A DNA stretch of 64,000 nt. Origin: Purshia tridentata. Taxonomy: Eukaryota; Streptophyta; Magnoliopsida; Rosales; Rosaceae. The notes under the pieces are model-generated. The model saw nothing but the letters and a program-made list of their open reading frames with translations, was not told the DNA's origin and did no database searches. The stretch's first letter is position 1, and every line of letters begins with the position of its first letter. A program made the translations under genes and the position numbers. The stretch is taken from assembly GCA_003254885.1 (NCBI GenBank), contig QANT01000331.1:39361-103360 (forward strand). Reading direction: 5' to 3'. Of this stretch, positions 47,501 to 59,300 are shown piece after piece.

Positions 47501-48567
47501 TAAAAAGGGAAATAATTGTTTTATGGTCATATATCACAGTGATATGGCTAAGACATTTTAACATTAATTCTTTCAGCACTCTCTTGCAAAAGAAATTAGG
47601 AAAGGACACTTAAAATGGTTAAAAGGTAGATTATTCTGAAGATATTAATTCCATATAAAGTTAATAATGATCTTTCTTTTTCTTCTTAGACCCTTAAAAT
47701 ATATGATTTAGTGCCTGTTGTAGTAATTCTTGAACTGGCTCCCTGACACACCATATGTTAAACATCTAAGAATCTGAACTTCTAAAAGTCCTTTTGTTTC
47801 AACTCTTTCAGGCAACACATTCTTTCAGTGCTGCATCAGAGAAGGAACTAAGCTTGTCAGTGGGTGACTATGTTGTTGTGCGAAAGGTAATATCCTCAAG
47901 CCCAATGTTTAAAATGTCGACCAACATGCTGAAATGTTGGTCGACATTTTGAGATTTTGGATATCCTGCCACTGATTTTGGATACCTTCCACCATTTTTC
48001 AGAGATTTATTCTAGTAGCTCAACAAATCTATAGAAAATAAAATGTTATCTTATAAGAGTTATATTTGAAATCTCTAAGTTAACTTCCCTGGCATTGAGG
48101 CTTCTAATGCTTTCTTCATTTCAACCACATTGGTATCATGACACCGTTGTATCATATCTCCATTTTTAGCTTGTTTCCTCTCTCCATGTGTGTGTGTGCT
48201 GCACATGTAAAACAGGAAACTAGCATGATAGCAACCATAAATGAAACTTTTCAGTTCTTCTGACCAGAATTGTCACTGCCTCCCTACCTTAGTCATAAAC
48301 TTCAACATATTCAACCATAATCAAACATAGGCCATGCTTTGTTCAGATGCTCTGGAATAAATAGGAAGGGAGCCAAAGCTTGTGCTTTTCTTAGTTGAAA
48401 TTAAATTTCCTAATATTTGCTTGTTCACTGTTCTGAAAACACTCCAGGTGAGCCCATCAGGATGGTCAGAAGGAGAGTGCAAAGGTAAAGCAGGATGGTT
48501 TCCATCAGCCTATGTGGAGAAGCGCCAGCGGATTCCAGCCAGTGATCTCACCACTGAAGTTTACTGA
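44574..48567 (+). CDS. SH3P3: SH3 domain-containing protein (BAR-like coiled coil + SH3), 10 exons
   Basis: Exons 44574-44633, 44984-45106, 45618-45687, 45854-45999, 46575-46676, 46764-46961, 47057-47119, 47205-47294, 47812-47886 and 48448-48567 join in frame to 348 residues, close to Arabidopsis SH3P length. The N-terminal region (MDALRKQASKLREQVAKQQQ) and the helical stretch to about 285 form a BAR-like coiled coil. Its parts include FQKELVKAAEAFTAIGYRHI, ISGAPLEDARHLAQRYSRMR and KMQELKANMAVLGIEAAAAL. The C-terminal SH3 (ATHSFSAASEKELSLSVGDY, then GWSEGECKGKAGWFPSAYVE) has the expected ALYDF-like, WxxG and PxxY positions. These proteins link clathrin-coated vesicles, dynamin and auxilin-like partners at the plasma membrane, Golgi and cell plate. 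Assignment to SH3P3 rests on synteny next to an ABCB9-type gene. Confidence 0.92.
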
Positions 48568-49434
48568 CTCTGCCCAAGTATTCATCTCGTGATTCATTTC
48601 ATTTTTACGACCGTCTTTATCTGCAAAATGACAAGATTTGCTGGTTATGATGTTGGGTTTTTCATGTACTAGTTGTTTGGTCTTCATTAGTCAGGGATAT
48701 GTGTGTGCATATTGTTTCTTACAAATTCTCAAGACAGAACATGGCCCTCGTTTAAATTATGGAAAAGGTGTGAATGCATCATTTTATGCAGCAACAAAAT
48801 CTTGCGGGTGTGTTTAGCTGGTTAATAATGGAAAGTCCGGCAATTACAACATTTTGATTGCGAAAACTATAAAGTAGGTTGATCGATCCTTTCATACATT
48901 TTGTGAACAGTGTTTAAATTATTCTATTCGGTTTGTTCGCACTTGGGGCTAGTACCTCCTTTGACAGGTGATTGGAGTTCCTATTTACTTCGCACTTACG
49001 GCTCAAAATAAAAGGAAAGTTTTCCTATATTTTACTATTATATAGTGAGAGTTCTTTCCTTTGATAATTTCACCAAAAATGTGTTAAAAAGAAATTATAT
49101 ATAAATATAAAATTTAATTAACTCATGATACTCATCATTACAAGTAAAATGGCAAATCGATGTAAAAAACAATTAAATAAATTGAAAACAAGTGTCGCTT
49201 CACCCTATGCCCAAGCCAACCAAACCCCATGTAAGCAAACACTAGAACATCTTGCAGTTTTTAACCACATCCATTGCATGTTCCGTTAATTGCAAAACAT
49301 ATATTAAAATACTGGTGTTGGTGTATACAAATCTCGCACCAATATACAAGAATAAGTATAATCCATTGTTGGCACTGCAACAAATTGAGCTAATTCACAG
49401 CACTCCAAATGAGCCACTCTTTTCTTCTTCCTTC
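48568..49434. other. Convergent intergenic region, SH3P / ABCB
   Basis: 3' UTRs of both genes, AT-rich, no further feature recognised. Confidence 0.6.
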
Positions 49435-52400
49435 TCATGCTGAAGAAGTCCTGTGAAGTGCCACCAAAGATGCATAAGCACCATCACTGATCTTCATCAG
49501 ATCATCATGGCTTCCCTTTTCAGCAACCACCCCATTCTTCACCACCGCAATTATATCAGCCCCTTTGATTGTGAAAAGGCGGTGAGCAACAACAACAGTT
49601 GTTCTGCCTGCCATAACTCTGTCTAAGGCATCTTGCACCACACGCTCAGACTCCACATCTAGTGCACTTGTAGCTTCATCAAGTAAAAGGACTTTTGGGT
49701 CCTTCAGTATAGCCCTTGCAATGGCAATTCGTTGCTTCTGCCCTCCTGATAATTGTACCCCTCGTTCCCCTACAGAGGTGTCATAGCCTTGAGGCAATGA
49801 AGATATGAAGTTGTGTGCGTTTGCTGCTTTGGTGGCTGCAATGATCTCTTCTTCAGTAACATCTCCTTGCTTGCCATAAGCTATGTTGGTCCGAATGGAT
49901 TCATTGAAGAGAATTGGTTCTTGACCAACCAACCCCATCTGTTGCCTGAGCCAGCTTAGTCTGAACTCTTTGATTTCCACACTATCTAATAATATGTGAC
50001 CCGAGTCTGGATTGTAAAATCTCTCTATGAGGCTGATTACTGTTGACTTTCCACTACCACTCTCTCCAACCAAAGCAACTGTCTGCAGATAGAATTTTAA
50101 GCTAAGAAAATAGATCAAGTGTTTTATAAATTGACAGGCCGGGAGTAGAGTGGAGGTGATATTTACCTTACCAGCAGGGATGCTCAAACACAAGTCTCGG
50201 AAGATTTGGACATCCGGGCGTGAGGGATATGTAAAGCTGACATGTTCAAGCTCAATATCACCAGTTATAGTTGATAGTGTCATGCCCTCATTACTGCTTG
50301 AATCAATTTTAGGCTTGCTGTCAAGAATTTCAAATATTGAAGCTGCAGAATCCTTGGCTTTATTGGAGTCAGGAGCCATGGCACTAGTTTCGGAAACACT
50401 CATTGCTGAAATTGTTAGGGCAAAGAAGACCTGCAAGTCAGCATTTGTGAGAATTAAAACAAAAGCACATGAATGAAGGTGAGGAAAGAAACAAACAGCT
50501 AAAATCTCACCTTAAATACTTCTTCAAATGTTGCTTTCCCATGGTTCACAAGTATAGCTCCAATGTAGAACATAAATGCCATTGTGCAGTACACTGTGAA
50601 GAACGAAAAACCAAAACCTGCACCGCTTACTATTCCTAACCTCAGTCCTTGTGTCACAGGTGCCTCACACTTCTTCTGGTAAGTCTCCATCACCCTGTTT
50701 TCAGCACAAAATGATGCCACAGTTCTGATGCTGCTGATTGCATCGTTTGCTACTTGACTGGCTTCTTCATACATAACCTGTATTGTTTCAAAAAGTTATC
50801 AAAATATTCAAACACTTTCATTCATAAAATGAAAAATGCCGGAGGTGACCGATATTGACCTTGGCATCAGCACTGAACCCTTCAAGAAATTTTGTCTGGA
50901 TGTAATTTTGCATAACCACCAATGGTGACACAGCTAGGATAACAAATGCCAGTATCCAGTTAGCTGTGAATGCTATTATTAGCCCTGCAATGACTGTTGC
51001 TATATTTTGGGCAATCAGGGCCAAGGAATCACCAACAAGACTCCTCACTATTGAAGCATCAGAAGATAACCTTGCACCAACTGCACCACTGCAAAGTGAA
51101 AAAAGTTCCAGTTAAATAGTTTCAGAATTTAGATCATCTCAAAATTACTGTGTAATTGACACACCTTGAATTTGCAGGATCATCAAACCAGCTGATTTCT
51201 TGGTGCACAACCTTCTCAAATGTTAAGGAACGAATTCGCTGCACTAATTTTCCACCTGCCACTCCAAAGAAGAAATTCTGCACTGGAGCTACCACCAGAA
51301 CAATGCAACCCAAGCCCACAAACACAAGTGCCCAAAACTTGGAATCCTTTCGTTGTTGACTTAGAGGTTCATAAAACATTTTAATGGATATTGCAAGCAA
51401 TAGGGCAAGTGCAGGTTGAACTATGCCATGTATGGCTGCAGCAACACATCCAAGCAGCAAAGCTGGAAACTCAGGCTTGTTCAGGTAGGCCAATCTTTTG
51501 ATGGAAACTTTTTTACACCTATCGGCATCTATCTCATTGCTTTCAAAATTTACCTTTCCTCCATCGTCAGTCTTATGAATACTAGCAGCCTCAGAAACAT
51601 CAGCCTTACCTGATGATCCTCTGCTTATGGATCTCTGTGTTGATAATATCTGGCTCCTTGAACTGACCATGCCATTATCTAGATCAGTACTGAAATCTAG
51701 TTTATCTGTGTCAGAGGCTTCATCATCTTCTGCTTCCCTAGCTCCTTCTTGCAGGCGAACTAGTTGGGAGTAAGCTCCTTCTGAATCTTTGATCAACTCC
51801 GCATGAGTTCCTGTAAGTCAATTTTTTATTTGTAAGGTACAGCAAACAAAATGAACTTTGAAAATGATGTTGATAGTTGAGTCCTACCTGTCTCCACAAT
51901 TTTCCCTTGATGCACCACAGCTATAATGTCCGCAGTCCTAATAGTTGTCAAACGATGTGCAACAACTACTGTTGTCCTATTTGACATGACTTTTACTAGT
52001 GCATCTTGAACAATGCGCTCTGATTCAGCATCCAGGGCGCTAGTTGCTTCATCAAGAAGAAGAATTCTTGGGTTCTTCAGAATGGCTCTTGCAATTGCAA
52101 TACGTTGCTTTTGTCCACCAGATAACTGTGTTCCACGCTCACCTACCTTTGTGTCTAGTCCCTGCGAAAGAGGATGTTAAGGCATACCAATTGAACCGCT
52201 AGACTTAAACATTTAAAAGGGATGATGCATAAAGAATTGGTTTTACCTTGGGCAGTTTATCAATGAATTTTTCAGTATTACCAGAGTTCAATTGCTGTTC
52301 AAATCCCCTAAACCTTGTTATTATAGTTATGAGCATAAAAGACTATCTTGTGTATGACTTTTTTGCAGCATTAGCAAGCTCAATTGCTGTTCTGTCTCCC

Positions 52401-54929
52401 AAACCTTGTTATTACAGTTGATGAACATAAATGGTCACACATAAAGATTGTGGTTTACCTGGGGCAGTGTGTCAATGAATTTTGCTGCATTAGCTAGCTC
52501 GATTGCTGTTCTAATCTCCTCCTGAGTTGCATTCTCCTTTCCATATGCTATATTCTCGTTTATAGTAGTTGTAAAGAGAATTGGTTCCTGACTAACAAGC
52601 CCAATCTTTTCTCTTATCCATTTAAGCTGAAACTTCTTCAAATCTACACCATCTATGAGTACTTCACCAGAATCTGGATCATAAAACCTTTCTAGTAGGC
52701 TTATTACTGTTGACTTCCCACTTCCACTCTGTCCAACAAAAGCAGCAGTTGTGCCACTTGGAACATGCAAGGAGAATCCGGATAAGATCTGTACATCCAG
52801 CCTAGCAGGATATCTGAAGCACACATCTTTGAGTTCTAGTTCACCTCTTATGTCTTCCAATACAATCCTGCCAGTGCCACAGGGATCGATTTTTGGTTGT
52901 CGTTTGATTGTCTCAAACATTTTATATGCAGCAGCTTGCCCTGATGCAAATGCATTCAGAGATGGAGATGCCTGGCCCAATGACCTACAGATTACAATCA
53001 AACGCATCAGGTATTTGACAGGTAACAAAACATCATGTTGGTTTCTGTGGAATACTTACGATCCTCCGGTCATGATGGCAAACATTATGTTGATGACTTG
53101 TCCCCCATTGTATCCTTTTTTGATAATCAATTCGGATCCATACCATATGGCAAGTCCAAGAGTTCCGTAGACAATTAGCATAAGTACACCACGTCCAATC
53201 CCTGAGGCTAGCCCTATTTGAACCATTGCGCTGTATGCAATTTTTAGCTTGCTGTTGTATTTCTCTATTGCTTGTTTCTCCCCAGTGAAAGATGCAACCT
53301 TTGCCAAAATGAGAAGAGAGCACTTCCAAGTTAGTAAGATATGAATTTGTATCAAGTTGTTGAGGTTTGATATCAGTGCCTTACAGTTCTAATGGCTCCA
53401 ACTGTTTGTTCTACTACATTGCCAGCTTCTGCATAAGCAAGTTGTCCGCGGCTTGACATTTTCGACATCATGGTTGCCATGACTCCACCAGAAATGATTA
53501 TGGCAGGAATACACGAAAGCAAAACAAGCGAGAGAAGCCACCCTCTCACGAATGCAATCACAAAGGCACCTAAGAAAGTTGAAATGAGTTGTATGAACTT
53601 CCCCACCTGTCACAGATTATTCAAAAAGGATGTCAATGCTGGTTTTCCAAATTTGGGATCAAATGTGCATTTAACATGAAATTTAGAGGAGGAAAGAGAG
53701 ATGGAAAATTGAAAGTAGTTCACCTTTTCACCCATGGCATCTTGAATGAGAATGGTGTCTCCAGACATCCTCCCAATGACTTCTCCAGTAGTAGTTTCAG
53801 TGTCGAAGAAGGCAATGTCCTGTCTTAGTATTGTTTTTAAGTACAGACTTCGTATTCGGGTGGCCTGTCTTTCTCCAGTCACCATCCAACAGGACACCTC
53901 TGTAATGGATGGCACACAGTGATCATTAAGCATTTTATGTGTAGATCTGTTGAAAACTTATTTGAAGTAAACGAGTAGAAACTAAGTAGAAACTACGCAC
54001 TAAACAAAATCTGCTAGGCATTATAACCTCAAGGCTGCAAGCTTAGAAAATATTGAACTCAAACTTTGCTTTGGCAGCTTTGGCTCACAATATATCCACT
54101 CAATAAAACGAAAACAATGCATTAATGCATCAAAGAGAAATGATAAATTGCACTTACGCAGGAACGAAGCAATGCCTGTACCAATGGCCAAGTATACAAA
54201 GTTCAAGGACACCTGAAATTGCAAATTTACAATCTCTCTTTAAGGTTTAGATCAGTTCATCCCTCTAATAAAGAAACTAAAACAGTATACAAAGGAACCA
54301 GTATACCACACTTGCTTTGTATGACAATTGACAAGGTTTTTCATCGTTGTCAGTTGCCACACACAAAAAATCACATTTCATATTAAAATAAGTAACTCTG
54401 AAATTATCAATCTTTGTTTGAACCCAAATGGATTCTCTCTGTTACTTATTCTTCTTCACCTAGCAAAAAACAGAAATGATTTAGCCATTCCCTTAATTTT
54501 TGTCCTTTTCTTTTTATATCAAATTCATAAAGACCAACTTTTAATAATAATATGAACTTCCCTTACTCCGACACTACTTAAAAGTTTAAACCCACCCAAT
54601 CTTCTCAAAAAACCGAAAAAGCAGGCTAATAAAAACCAACAAAATAAACAAATAAATAAATACTAGATTATAGTTGTAAATGGACTTCTGTGTACCTTAG
54701 AAACCTGCTTAAGCACTTGGGATTTAGTAGAGGAACCGAAAGAGTTAACAAGGTCGCCGAAGATGACTGACATAAGAGGCTGCGCCACCCCATCAACTAT
54801 GGCGCCTATAGTCCCTACAACCATTAACACCAAGTCCAGGCGATCTGCAAACGAGAACAGCTTGTAGAACGGGACCCTTTGGTCCTCGGCATTCACACCC
54901 CCTTCTTGTTCAGCTTGACTCGAAGTCAT
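49435..54929 (-). CDS. ABCB9: ABC transporter subfamily B, full-length (ABCB9-type), copy 1
   Basis: Twelve minus-strand exons: 54696-54929, 54158-54212, 53724-53899, 53385-53606, 53060-53298, 52459-52984, 51888-52161, 51165-51810, 50860-51088, 50511-50777, 50167-50430, 49435-50082. They give about 1259 residues in TMD-NBD-TMD-NBD order. The start is the ATG coding [11 protein letters not shown]; the frame is open further upstream but without ATG. NBD1 has Walker [10 protein letters not shown] (about 393), signature LSGGQ, Walker [13 protein letters not shown] and H-loop AHRLTTI. NBD2 has GESGSGKST (about 1050), [17 protein letters not shown] and AHRLFTI. All catalytic residues are present in both. 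Such P-glycoproteins sit in the plasma membrane; relatives carry auxin, lipids or xenobiotics. The linker (about 620-690) is Ser- and acid-rich. Intron 6 (52162-52458) carries degenerate copies of the neighbouring exon. Confidence 0.93.
52231..52403. repeat. Degenerate exon-6 fragments inside intron 6 of ABCB copy 1
   Basis: 52231-52300 resembles 52446-52520, the end of exon 6 with its donor site (ACCTTGGGCAG, TCAATGAATTTT, CAATTGCTGTTC). 52361-52403 resembles part of it again (GCAGCATTAGCAAGCTCAAT, TGCTGTTCT). The two are joined by a repeated ACCTTGTTATTA-type linker. The intron is 297 bases here against 137 in the sister gene. Confidence 0.75.
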
Positions 54930-56313
54930 AGCGCCGATCCAAAGACGAGGAGACCTCTGCTTCTCCTCAGTCAACTTTCACTCTGTTTTCTCTTGGTTCT
55001 AAAACCAAAAGATAAGAAGACTTTGTGGAATGTGTGTGCAGCGCCTAAGACGATAAAGAAGCTGAAGAAAGCATAGTAGTACTACTGTTGGTTTTGCTCT
55101 GCATTTTTTCTATTGTGGGTTCCTCGAAAAGATAGGCCTTTTTTGACGTACAGTTGAGTTGATTGCTTTTAGTGGTTAAAAACAAAGTAAGAGTGAGAAA
55201 AAGGTTTGCTTTTTCTTTAGCATAAAAAAGAAAGAGAAATGAGTAATAGATGGGTGGCTGGTCAGTGCCGCATAGATTCATAGAATAGAATCAATGCTTG
55301 CAGCTTTTGCAGGGTTCACGCGAATTGACGTTCAGTTTGAGATATCACATATTGACTTACATATCATTCACATCTTGGTTAGTAAATAACAAACCCAAAC
55401 CATTATGGCATGGTATGTTTTTTGTTGGCTGTATATGCAATTCTATCAATATAAAACTTATGGGTATGAAAATTGTGTTCATTATCAACTGTGCAAATCA
55501 AATAAATTAGATTATACATAGATGGTAATGAAAGAAAAAACGTGGAATGTTGTTGCCAATTGTAGATTGATAAATATAAAAAATTTATATTGATCTTCAA
55601 TATCTAATAAACAAATATACATTCAAAGATGTATTTGTCTCATCATATATAAATATATATAGTAATGGTTAGACTTATTTGTCCTTTTATTCATCAATAA
55701 TAATATAGTATTGTCCCCAACATCATTAAAGAGAGTAGCCCAACTTGTGGAATGGGTAGCACAGTCTGACAGGTTAGAGCATCAGACTAGAGATAACGGG
55801 CACAAGTGGTGGAGTATTGGGCCTCAGATCAACCGGAAAAACTTGTATTGGGCTTGAGATCAAGCCCACATGGAATGGAAGACTGTTGATGTGGGCTTTG
55901 CATTTTTCAGTTACAGAATGAAGTAAAAAGAAGAAAAAGACCTTTAAATTCTGCATAATCTACACTATCTCACCAAGTAAGATTTACATTGGTATTCCTG
56001 GCTGCTTATCTAAATCTCTATACATCCCTAGTCAGATAGGATAGGCAGTTAAAGACTCATGCAACATGAAACATTATTACGTACACTAAAAATAAAAACT
56101 AAAATTAACAGCCTTACATTGTCACTAGGCATTCATTTCTGTACCAGAAGATTGAGATATATACTAAAACTCATGTCCAAAGAGGACTTAAAACATCGTA
56201 AGCTTACAGTTTCCATGATCACCATGATCACCACCTGCATTGCATTATATGGTGCCATAACTTGCAATGTATACTAAGCTAGTCAAGACTCCAAGTACTA
56301 GTCTTAGTTTTCC
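54930..56313. other. Promoter of ABCB copy 1 and spacer between the ABCB genes
   Basis: The right part holds the 3' UTR of ABCB copy 2. A tRNA-like sequence lies at about 55735-55866 (separate entry). No coding gene is visible. Confidence 0.6.
55735..55866 (+). repeat. tRNA-like head, possible SINE relic
   Basis: GGGTAGCACAGTCTGACAGG (55754-55773) followed by TTAGAGCATCAGACT resembles the D-arm/anticodon-arm part of a tRNA and fits an RNA polymerase III A box. GATCAAGCC at 55858-55866 fits a B box, with a weaker one at 55828. The acceptor stem and T arm do not form a proper cloverleaf, so it is not a functional tRNA. It could be a decayed tRNA-derived SINE or tRNA pseudogene. Confidence 0.35.
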
Positions 56314-59300
56314 TTAGGTACTTGAGCTGTGAAGTGCCACCAAAGATGCATAAGCACCATCAGTGATATTCATTAGGAAATCATGGCTTCCCTTCTCTGC
56401 AATGACACCATTCTTCACCACTGCAATTATGTCTGCCCCTCTGATTGTGGTAAGGCGGTGAGCAACAACAACGGTTGTTCTGTTCACCATAACTCTGTCC
56501 AAAGCATCTTGCACTATGCGCTCTGACTCTGCATCTAGTGCACTTGTAGCTTCATCAAGTAAAAGGATTTTAGGGTCCTTGAGTATTGCCCTTGCAATGG
56601 CGATTCGTTGCTTCTGCCCTCCCGATAACTGAACCCCTCGTTCACCAACAGAGGTGTCATAGCCTTGAGGCAATGAGGATATGAAATTGTGTGCATTTGC
56701 TGCTTTGGTGGCGGCTATGATCTCTTCCTCAGAAACATCTTCTTGCTTGCCATAAGCAATGTTGGTACGAATGGATTCGTTGAAGAGGATTGGTTCTTGA
56801 CCAACCAACCCAATCTGTTGCCTCAGCCAGCTTAGCTTGAACTTTTGGATTTCTACTCCATCTAATAGTACACGACCTGAATCAGGATCATAGAATCTCT
56901 CTATGAGGCCTATAACTGTTGACTTCCCACTGCCACTCTCTCCAACCAAAGCAACAGTCTGCAGAAAAAATTCTAAGCTAAGCATGCATGTAACTCAAAT
57001 GTGCAAGAAAAATAGACAGACCCAAAATACCTTTCCAGATGGCATTTTCAAACAAATGTCTCGAAAGATCTGCACATCCGGGCGTGTGGGATATCTAAAG
57101 CTGACATGTTCTAGCTCAATTTCTCCAATTAAAAGCGATAGTGTTATGCCATCATCGTTGCTTGAATCAATCTTAGGCTTGCTGTCAAGAATTTGAAATA
57201 TTGAAGCTGCTGAGTCTTTGGCTTTGTTGGAGTCAGGAGCCATACCAGTAGCTTGTGAAACCCCCATGGCTGAGATTGTTAAAGCAAAGAAAACCTGCAA
57301 ATAATGATTTGTTAGAATTGGAGCAAAAGCTCTTGGGAATGAAAGTAAGAGGAAGAGAGACAAGCAGCTAAAATATCACCTTGAACACTTGTTCAAATGT
57401 AGCTTGCCCGTTTTTCACAAAAATAGCTCCTAGGTAGAAGATTAATGCATTTGTGCAGAACATTGTGAAGAACGAAAAGCCAAAACCTGCACCGCTTACT
57501 ACTCCTGTTCGTACTCCTTGTTTCATGGGAGCTGCACACTTCTTCTCGTATGCATCAATAACCTTCTTTTCAGAACAAAATGATGCAACAGTTCGGATGC
57601 TACCAATTGCATCGTTTGCCACTTGACTGGCTTCTTCATACATAACCTGCGGATCATATTCAAAACATTGACAGTTAGTTTATTTAGCACACTTTGATTT
57701 TCTGAATAAACAACTCTTGGACCAGGACTACCTTGGCATCAGCACTAAAACCTTTAAGAAATTTTGCCTGAAGTAATCCTTGTATAATTAAAATTGGGGA
57801 CACAGCTAAAACTACAAGTGCCAGTCTCCAGTTAGCTGTGAAACCTATAACCAACCCTGCTACGATCGTTGCTATATTCTGCGCAATCAGGGCTAAGGAG
57901 TCGCCAACAAGACCCTTCACGGTTGAAGCATCAGATGATAACCTTGCACCAATGGCACCACTGAAAGTAGAAAAGATTTTAGTACTTTAAATATTTGAAA
58001 ATTTATAGTTTTAAAAAATTACAGCTTCTTTAACAGACCTTGAATTTGCGGGATCATCAAACCAACTGATTTGCTGGTGCACAACCTTCTGGAATGTCAA
58101 AGAACGAATTCGCTCCACCAATTTCCCACCTGCAACTCCAAAGAAGAAATTCTGCACTGGAATCACCAACAGAGCATAGCAACCCAAACCTACATATACT
58201 CCTGCCCAAGTTTTGGAGTCTTTTCGTAGTTCATTATGCGGTTCATAGAACACTTTAATGGCTTTTGAGAGTAGTAAGCCGAAGACAGGGAAAAGTACAC
58301 CATGCATTGCTGCAGCAATGGCTCCAAGCAGTAGAACTGGAACCTCAGGTTTGTTCAGGGAGGCTAGCCTTCTGATGGAAACTTGTTTACGCTTTTCAGG
58401 ATCAATCTTAGGTCTTTGAAGATTCTCCACATCTCCCTCTTCAGTTTCTTGGATATTAATTGGACCAGCAATGTTGTTATAGCCAATAGTGAATGACCGC
58501 CGACTACCTGATGAACCTCTGCTTAAAGATCTCCCCATTGATAATCTCTGGCTCCCAGAGCTGAGCATGGTCCTATCTATATCTAAACCACTATCTATGC
58601 TATCTGGGCCAGAAGCTTGTGTGTCTTTTTCTACACTAGCTCCTTCTTGCAGGCGAATTAGTTGGCTGTAAGCTCCTTCTAGATCTTTGGTCAAATCCCC
58701 ATGAGTTCCTATAAATCAAACCAAGAGTTCCTATAAATCAATCCAAGAGTTCCTATAAATCAATCCAATGACAATGTCTTACCTTTTTCCACAATTTTCC
58801 CTCTATGCACTACTGCTATACAATCAGCATTCCGAATAGTTGTCAGACGATGTGCAACAACTATGGTTGTCCTATTTGACATCAAGTTCACCAGTGCATC
58901 TTGAACAATGCGTTCGGACTCAGCATCCAGGGCGCTTGTTGCTTCATCCAGAAGAAGAATTTTCGGGTTCTTCAAAATGGCTCTTGCAATTGCAATTCTT
59001 TGCTTTTGTCCACCGGATAGTGATGTTCCATGCTCACCTACCATTGTGTCCAACCCCTGTAAAGAAAACACAGGATTCTATGTTACAAACACCACTCTCT
59101 AAATAAGAAAAATGTCAAAGCAGACCAAGAAAAATGGTTGGTAGACCTGAACTGCATCATAAACATGAAAGATTGCATAAACAATTGGGTTACCTGGGGC
59201 AGCTTGGCAATGAACTTTGCTGCATTTGCAAGCTGAGTTGCTCTTCTAATCTCCTCATCAGTTGCATTTTCCTTCCCATATTTTATGTTCTCCCTTATAC

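Noticed and set aside
54930-54974. Extension of ABCB copy 1 upstream of the chosen ATG (frame open to 54974)
   Set aside because: The upstream codon is TTG, not ATG; the first ATG in frame is at 54929.
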